DNA from: Candidatus Peribacteraceae bacterium
GTDB taxonomy: Bacteria; Patescibacteriota; Gracilibacteria; Peribacterales; Peribacteraceae
DNA length: 42,634 bases
Reading direction: 5' to 3'
Assembly (NCBI GenBank): GCA_018062585.1
Contig: JAGORY010000002.1
Coordinates: forward strand, 1 to 42,634
Part shown: positions 39,073 through 42,634 of the stretch, piece by piece
Position numbering within the stretch: position 1 is the stretch's first letter
How the letters are laid out: every line of letters starts with the position of its first letter
Program-made: the position numbers and the translations under genes
The notes under the pieces: generated by a model
What the model was told of the DNA's origin: nothing
Database searches by the model: none
Seen by the model: only the letters and a program-made list of their open reading frames with translations

Positions 39073-39163
39073 CGTACACGGAAGATTATTTCCTGCGTTT
39101 ATGAAACCGTAAGAAAAGTATGGAGTGTGCGTCATCACACGCATATCACTTCACCACTTTCTC

Positions 39164-39244
39164 ATGCGTAAGCTTCTGATAGCCATCGTCATCGCTGTTG
39201 TTTTCGGCGGAGGATGGGGACTCCTGTATTTGATACTTGGCTAA
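39164..39244 (+). CDS. 26-residue single-helix membrane peptide
   Basis: A very short ORF: MRKLLIAIVIAVVFGGGWG followed by LLYLILG and a TAA. A basic start and one uninterrupted hydrophobic helix with a GGGWG kink fit a small membrane protein. It has a C/T-rich leader (CACTTCACCACTTTCTC) like other genes in the window. Coding is suggested by this leader and by composition only. It sits between the DUF389 gene and the second toxin-antitoxin pair. Confidence 0.45.
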   Translation: MRKLLIAIVIAVVFGGGWGLLYLILG

Positions 39245-39289
39245 CCAACGCTGAGACGATGGCAGAAGTCTGCACGCGAGAACGAAAGA

Positions 39290-39625
39290 TTAGTGGCCTT
39301 GAATCCTCACATTCTTCTCCTCGATAATTTTTCTGAAATTCTCGTTCGTCGTTGCCCATTCAACGATATCCACTTTCATCGGAAGCAGGGATGCACTGAA
39401 TGCGTTTTGTAGCTCGGCAAATGTGTGAGTAGTAAGCGAGGACTCGTTCATAATGACCAGATCGATGTCTGATGTCGTCTTGGCTTTTCCATGAACTCGA
39501 GAACCGAATACTGCGACTGTTTGATCTGGAATGAATCGTCGGAGAATTCTCACAACGATATCCATATGCTCCGGCGTGAGATCAATGGGAGAATTTTTCA
39601 AGTGCTGAGAGGAGTTGTTGGACAT
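39290..39625 (-). CDS. mntA: MntA-like minimal nucleotidyltransferase antitoxin (second copy)
   Basis: A 111-residue minimal nucleotidyltransferase with VFGSRVHGKAKTTSDIDLVI, again an exact GSX10DXD signature, and a later acidic strand MKVDIVEW. It is the antitoxin partner of the HepT-like gene just upstream; the two frames overlap by 44 bp if the ATG at 39625 is used (other in-frame ATGs at 39646 and 39565). It is clearly diverged from the copy at 15198, so the two pairs are separate modules and not a recent duplication. Confidence 0.86.
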   Translation of the reverse strand: MSNNSSQHLKNSPIDLTPEHMDIVVRILRRFIPDQTVAVFGSRVHGKAKTTSDIDLVIMNESSLTTHTFAELQNAFSASLLPMKVDIVEWATTNENFRKIIEEKNVRIQGH

Positions 39626-39983
39626 CAGGAAGGAATTTCTTAGCACTTGCGTAGACCGTCATCGCAACGGATGCATCGTACGTGTGAGATGTTTTATTGC
39701 GTTCCGTTCGGTAGTCAAACCAACGTTCGATGTTTGTTATGAGGCCTCTTTCGGCAGCAGTTCGTAGCACATCATTCCATGCCATCGTGTCCACTTTTTC
39801 ATCAAACTGTGTTTCCAATGTGCGTTTGATCATTTTCTGCGCAAGCTCGTAGCAATATTCGAACCGTTGGATGACGCCGTCTCTTACGATTTCTTTCGCT
39901 GGTTCGGCTTCGGCAAACTCGATGCCCTGTTCAAGCTGCAGCACAGCATTGTGTAGCGAAGAAATGTCCAAACGTACGATCAT
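39582..39983 (-). CDS. hepT: HepT-like HEPN toxin (second copy)
   Basis: A 133-residue helical protein of the HI0074/HepT family. FDYRTERNKTSHTYDASVA contains the exact RX4HXY motif (RNKTSHTY), and VIQRFEYCYELAQKMIKRTLE is the conserved core helix. It is predicted to be an RNase toxin whose Tyr is AMPylated by MntA. The pair lies between the 26-residue ORF and tatD, which diverges from it with 42 bp between the start codons. Sequence identity to the first HepT is low outside the motif. Confidence 0.85.
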   Translation of the reverse strand: MIVRLDISSLHNAVLQLEQGIEFAEAEPAKEIVRDGVIQRFEYCYELAQKMIKRTLETQFDEKVDTMAWNDVLRTAAERGLITNIERWFDYRTERNKTSHTYDASVAMTVYASAKKFLPDVQQLLSALEKFSH

Positions 39984-40025
39984 AACTGGTCAGGTAAACG
40001 GCCACAGTATAGCATATCGTTTCGC

Positions 40026-40784
40026 ATGATCGACAGTCACTGCCATCTCACGGCTCCGGAGTTTTCCGCTGATGTTTCCGATGTCATTGCTCGCGCAAAA
40101 GCTGGCGGTGTTTCGACGCTTGTCACGATCTCCGATGAGATGTCCGATCTTCCGAAATGCCGTGCACTCGCCGAGAAGCATGACAACATCTACTTCACCG
40201 TCGGAACTCATCCGCATCACGCCAAAGATTTCGATATCGCGCGTGATATCGCTCTCCTGCGTGAAGCGGCGAAGCATCCGAAGTGCAAAGGCATAGGCGA
40301 GATAGGATTGGATTATCACTACATGAATAGCCCAAAAGATATTCAGCAAAGAGTTTTCGAATCGCAGCTTCAGCTCGCCAGAGAACTAAGTCTCCCCGCC
40401 GTGGTGCATTGCCGTGAAGCGGTCGAAGACGTGTGGACGATCGTGAACCATGTGAAGCCCGAAAAGCTCGTCATCCATTGTTGCACCGAGAAATGGCAGG
40501 ACGTGGAACGGTTCGTGAAGGCGGGGTACTTGCTGTCGTTTACCGGCATCGTCACGTATCCGAAAGCGAGCGACATCCGCGAGACTGTGAAGCAGTGTCC
40601 GCTCGATCGCATGATGGTGGAGACTGATGCGCCGTTTCTCTCGCCCGTACCCTATAGGGGCAAGCGGAATGAACCTGCGTATGTTATTGAGGTAGCGAAA
40701 ACGATTGCCCAGATCAAAGGGCTTACTCTCGATGATGTTAATCGAGGGACGACTCAGGTTGCTCGAGATTTCTTTCAGTGGTAG
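40026..40784 (+). CDS. tatD: TatD-family metal-dependent deoxyribonuclease
   Basis: A 252-residue TIM-barrel amidohydrolase of the TatD family. MIDSHCHLTAPEF gives the first two metal His, FTVGTHPHHA follows, GIGEIGLDYHY carries the metal Glu, LPAVVHCREAVEDV and LVIHCCTEKW give the next His residues, and MMVETDAPFLSP the last Asp. TatD enzymes are 3'-5' DNA/RNA exonucleases with a role in DNA repair. Length is normal. A TAGCAT box lies 10 nt before the ATG. The last 47 bp overlap the convergent gene at 40738. Confidence 0.95.
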   Translation: MIDSHCHLTAPEFSADVSDVIARAKAGGVSTLVTISDEMSDLPKCRALAEKHDNIYFTVGTHPHHAKDFDIARDIALLREAAKHPKCKGIGEIGLDYHYMNSPKDIQQRVFESQLQLARELSLPAVVHCREAVEDVWTIVNHVKPEKLVIHCCTEKWQDVERFVKAGYLLSFTGIVTYPKASDIRETVKQCPLDRMMVETDAPFLSPVPYRGKRNEPAYVIEVAKTIAQIKGLTLDDVNRGTTQVARDFFQW

Positions 40785-41139
40785 ATATTGTATTCCTAAA
40801 TAAATGATATCTTATAAATAATCTTACCATTGACGGAATTAGTTTCTCATATTGTCCTGTGGTTAGATTTGTATGCGAACCGATGCGTATGTCTTCTGGA
40901 TCACTATCATTGAGACTTAACGTTGCGATTACACTATTGTTTTCATGCGCGAGTATTCGAAAGGGACATGAAATATTAGGATCAAACAAAAGGACAAAAG
41001 ACACTTTCTCCCTTGTGACTATATTATGTTGTTCAGGCTGGTAATTTACCGGAGGAGTCATATCATGCTGACTCCATCGAACTGGATCAAGATCGAGCAT
41101 CAATTCTTGAAGTTCTGGGAAGCTAGTTCTAATTTCCAT
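40738..41139 (-). CDS. AT-rich hypothetical protein
   Basis: A 133-residue soluble protein with no motif I recognise. It appears mixed alpha/beta (KVSFVLLFDPNISCPFRILAHENNSVIATLSLNDSD in the middle) with a helical end (YEKLIPSMVRLFIRYHLFRN). Composition is distinctly richer in A/T than the surrounding genes. It overlaps the end of tatD by 47 bp and lies upstream of tRNA-Arg on the opposite strand. The long frame and position support coding; origin by transfer is possible. Confidence 0.6.
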   Translation of the reverse strand: MEIRTSFPELQELMLDLDPVRWSQHDMTPPVNYQPEQHNIVTREKVSFVLLFDPNISCPFRILAHENNSVIATLSLNDSDPEDIRIGSHTNLTTGQYEKLIPSMVRLFIRYHLFRNTISTTERNLEQPESSLD

Positions 41140-41230
41140 ACACCATATTTAGTTCGCTTTGTCTGAATTTTTCAAGTAAATGATTATTGGTAACGTCAAA
41201 CACGGTACAATGCTGCGGTAATTTTACCGT

Positions 41231-41306
41231 GCGCCCGTAGCTCAATGGATAGAGTGTCTCCCTCCGAAGGAGAAGGTTGTGGGTTCGACCCCCGCCGGGC
41301 GCACCA
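41231..41306 (+). tRNA. tRNA-Arg (anticodon CCG)
   Basis: Acceptor GCGCCCG/CGGGCGC, D arm GCTC/GAGT with one G-T pair, anticodon stem TCTCC/GGAGA with loop CTCCGAA (anticodon CCG), T arm with GTTCGACC. Discriminator A at 41303 and encoded CCA 41304-41306. Confidence 0.96.
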
Positions 41307-41317
41307 TCTCCTATCCT

Positions 41318-42031
41318 ATGCCATCCGTTTCTTCATCAGCTTTCGAAGATCTTCGTGCACACGCGAACCCTACGAAGGCCGCATTTTTCCCTCGTTTCTT
41401 CAAAGCCGGAAAAGGCGAGTACGCCGAGGGCGACGTGTTTCTGGGAGTATCGGTTCCGGAGATCAGGCTGATCGCTCAAAAACACAAAGCTCTGTCACTG
41501 ACTGAGATCAAGGCATTGCTTGCGGACAAGCATCACGAGGCGCGGCTTCTGGCACTCATCATTCTCACGAAGCAGTACGCGAAAGGGAATGAACGGACGA
41601 AAGCGGCGATCGTGAAATTCTATCTCTCGCAGTTTCAGAGGATCAATAACTGGGACCTCGTCGACACTAGCGCCTCTCAGATTTTGGGCGCGCATCTTCT
41701 TTCTCGAAATCGCGACATGCTTGTGACCTTCGCGAAGAGCAGGCATCTTTGGACACAGCGCATCGCCATCATCACTACCCACGCGTTTATCAGAGCTGGA
41801 GAATATAGAGACACGCTCCGGATTTCCGAGATATTCCTGACCCACAAGCACGATCTTATACACAAAGCTGCGGGCTGGATGCTGCGCGAAGTCGGCAAGC
41901 GCGATATCGATGTTCTACGATCTTTTCTCGACCGCCATGCTCCCGTCATGCCTCGGACGATGCTTCGTTATGCCATCGAAAAAATGGCCACCGCGGAACG
42001 TCGAAAGTATATGGATGCCCGCACGTCCTGA
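41318..42031 (+). CDS. AlkD-like DNA alkylation repair protein
   Basis: A 237-residue all-helical HEAT-repeat protein of the AlkD family: FFKAGKGEYAEGDVFLGVSVPEIRLIAQK (family N-terminus), HEARLLALIILTKQY, the hallmark INNWDLVDTSASQILG (with the catalytic Asp of AlkD-type glycosylases), SRHLWTQRIAIITTHAFIR, and KAAGWMLREVGKRD. AlkD removes N3- and N7-alkylated purines from DNA without base flipping. The gene starts 12 bp after the encoded CCA of tRNA-Arg and may be read through from it. An upstream frame open to 41279 runs into the tRNA and is not coding. Confidence 0.93.
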   Translation: MPSVSSSAFEDLRAHANPTKAAFFPRFFKAGKGEYAEGDVFLGVSVPEIRLIAQKHKALSLTEIKALLADKHHEARLLALIILTKQYAKGNERTKAAIVKFYLSQFQRINNWDLVDTSASQILGAHLLSRNRDMLVTFAKSRHLWTQRIAIITTHAFIRAGEYRDTLRISEIFLTHKHDLIHKAAGWMLREVGKRDIDVLRSFLDRHAPVMPRTMLRYAIEKMATAERRKYMDARTS

Positions 42032-42070
42032 TTTTTTGCCTTCGGACTACCCAAGTCGGCTGTTTTTCCC

Positions 42071-42076
42071 TATGCT
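42071..42076 (+). promoter_or_regulatory. -10 box TATGCT before the ABC-F gene
   Basis: TATGCT, 23 nt before the ATG at 42100; the leader CCTCACAACCTCACTTTTT is C/T-rich. Confidence 0.4.
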
Positions 42077-42099
42077 GCCGCCTCACAACCTCACTTTTT

Positions 42100-42634
42100 A
42101 TGGATCACGGCGACGTCCTCCTCCGGTTTGATAAGGTCAGCTTCAGCTATGACCACAAAAAACCGATCCTCAATGAGGCCAGTTTCTCGGTACGCGAGAA
42201 CGCCAAGCTCACAATCGTCGGTCAGAACGGCGCTGGAAAAAGTACCATCTTCAAGCTCATTACTGGTGATCTGAAACCGCAAGGAGGGCAGATTCACATC
42301 AAGAAAGGAGCGACGATCGGTATAGCTCGGCAGGTGATTCATGCGTCTGAGCTCGATAAAACGGTCGAAGAATTTTTTGCTGGTGCGTTCACCGACAAGA
42401 AGTACGATCTCGAGCGCGACATCAAGCGCGTCCTTGAGATCGTGCACTTCACGGTGAAGCACGATAAGAAACTCAAGGATCTTTCCGGCGGTCAGAAGGC
42501 CCGCTTGCTTCTGGCGTACGCCATCATTCAGGAGCCGGACATTCTGCTTCTCGATGAGCCGACGAATAACCTCGATACGCAGGGCATCGATCATCTCACC
42601 GGATTTCTCATCGGTTACGAGAAGACGTGCATCG
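42100..42634 (+). CDS. ABC-F family ATPase, N-terminal part (cut by window end)
   Basis: The first 178 residues of an ABC-F protein, open to the window edge. The first nucleotide-binding domain is complete: Walker A VGQNGAGKST, ABC signature LSGGQKARLLLAYA, Walker B PDILLLDEPTNNLD, the DEPTNNLD being typical of ABC-F. No membrane segment is present. ABC-F proteins bind the ribosome E site and regulate translation or confer antibiotic protection; the subtype cannot be told from this half. A C/T-rich leader precedes the ATG. Confidence 0.9.
   Translation, partial: MDHGDVLLRFDKVSFSYDHKKPILNEASFSVRENAKLTIVGQNGAGKSTIFKLITGDLKPQGGQIHIKKGATIGIARQVIHASELDKTVEEFFAGAFTDKKYDLERDIKRVLEIVHFTVKHDKKLKDLSGGQKARLLLAYAIIQEPDILLLDEPTNNLDTQGIDHLTGFLIGYEKTCI

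Noticed and set aside
39118..39150. Operator-like palindrome GTGTG...CACAC near the 26-residue ORF
   Set aside because: Only five paired bases and no nearby regulator; expected by chance.
1..42634. Alternative genetic code with TGA as Gly or Trp
   Set aside because: TGA ends many clear genes at family-consistent lengths and no gene needs read-through of TGA.

Overview
The window is about 42.6 kb of dense bacterial chromosome of moderate-to-high GC (I judge it a little above 50% by eye). It carries 48 protein genes, 4 tRNA genes, and no rRNA, CRISPR array, phage or insertion sequence. TGA works as a stop at the ends of many genes, which argues against the recoded Gracilibacteria/Absconditabacteria. 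Several features point to a Candidate Phyla Radiation (Patescibacteria) bacterium, perhaps Peribacteria/Peregrinibacteria-like: a PrgI-like protein next to a stand-alone VirB4/TraC N-terminal protein, a VirB2-like pilin, a four-domain S1 protein, many small orphan membrane proteins, a lone GIY-YIG nuclease and an ADP-forming acyl-CoA synthetase. The taxon is inferred from gene content only.

Layout. 1-6.2 kb is a surface-glycan region: a multi-TM membrane protein, a polysaccharide deacetylase, a GT-A glycosyltransferase, a frameshifted GT2, a methyltransferase and a YdjC/ChbG deacetylase, with tRNA-Val. 6.2-14 kb holds a pseudouridine synthase, trpS, an ArnT/PMT-like transferase, DUF218 and DUF1428 proteins, an EEP-family hydrolase, a GpgS-like glycosyltransferase fused to a HAD phosphatase, and an SRPBCC protein. 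14-20 kb holds an AT-rich orphan, a GIY-YIG nuclease with repeats, tRNA-Gly, a HepT-MntA pair, yidD, a large transketolase and a HIT protein. 20-27.7 kb runs leftward: pilin, AI-2E-family permease, CIRCE-controlled clpC, PrgI, VirB4/TraC N-domain, rpsA. 27.8-31.4 kb holds a tRNA-dihydrouridine synthase and the rplK/rplA region, which is interrupted by a membrane-protein gene. 31.6-37.3 kb holds an ADP-forming acyl-CoA synthetase, ruvB, a GT4 glycosyltransferase and a small hydrolase. 37.7-42.6 kb holds tRNA-Lys, a sigma-region-4-like protein, a DUF389 protein, a second HepT-MntA pair, tatD, tRNA-Arg, an AlkD-like protein and an ABC-F ATPase cut by the window end.

Expression signals form a pattern. 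About a dozen genes have a TANNNT box ending only 5-7 nt before the ATG, as expected for leaderless mRNAs. Most of the others have short C/T-rich leaders with a CCCACTCC-like core instead of a Shine-Dalgarno sequence. I saw no convincing GGAGG-type site in front of the starts I inspected. clpC is an exception in having a near-perfect CIRCE operator.

The most interesting items are: (i) the GT81-like synthase fused to a HAD phosphatase, predicted to make glucosylglycerate in one polypeptide; (ii) three sequence families of degenerate 7-bp tandem repeats, often in inverted arms, lying in intergenic DNA, in a 5' leader and inside the GT4 coding sequence; (iii) the leaderless and C-rich initiation signals; (iv) a reduced type-IV-secretion-like gene set lacking its ATPase domain here; (v) two HepT-MntA modules.
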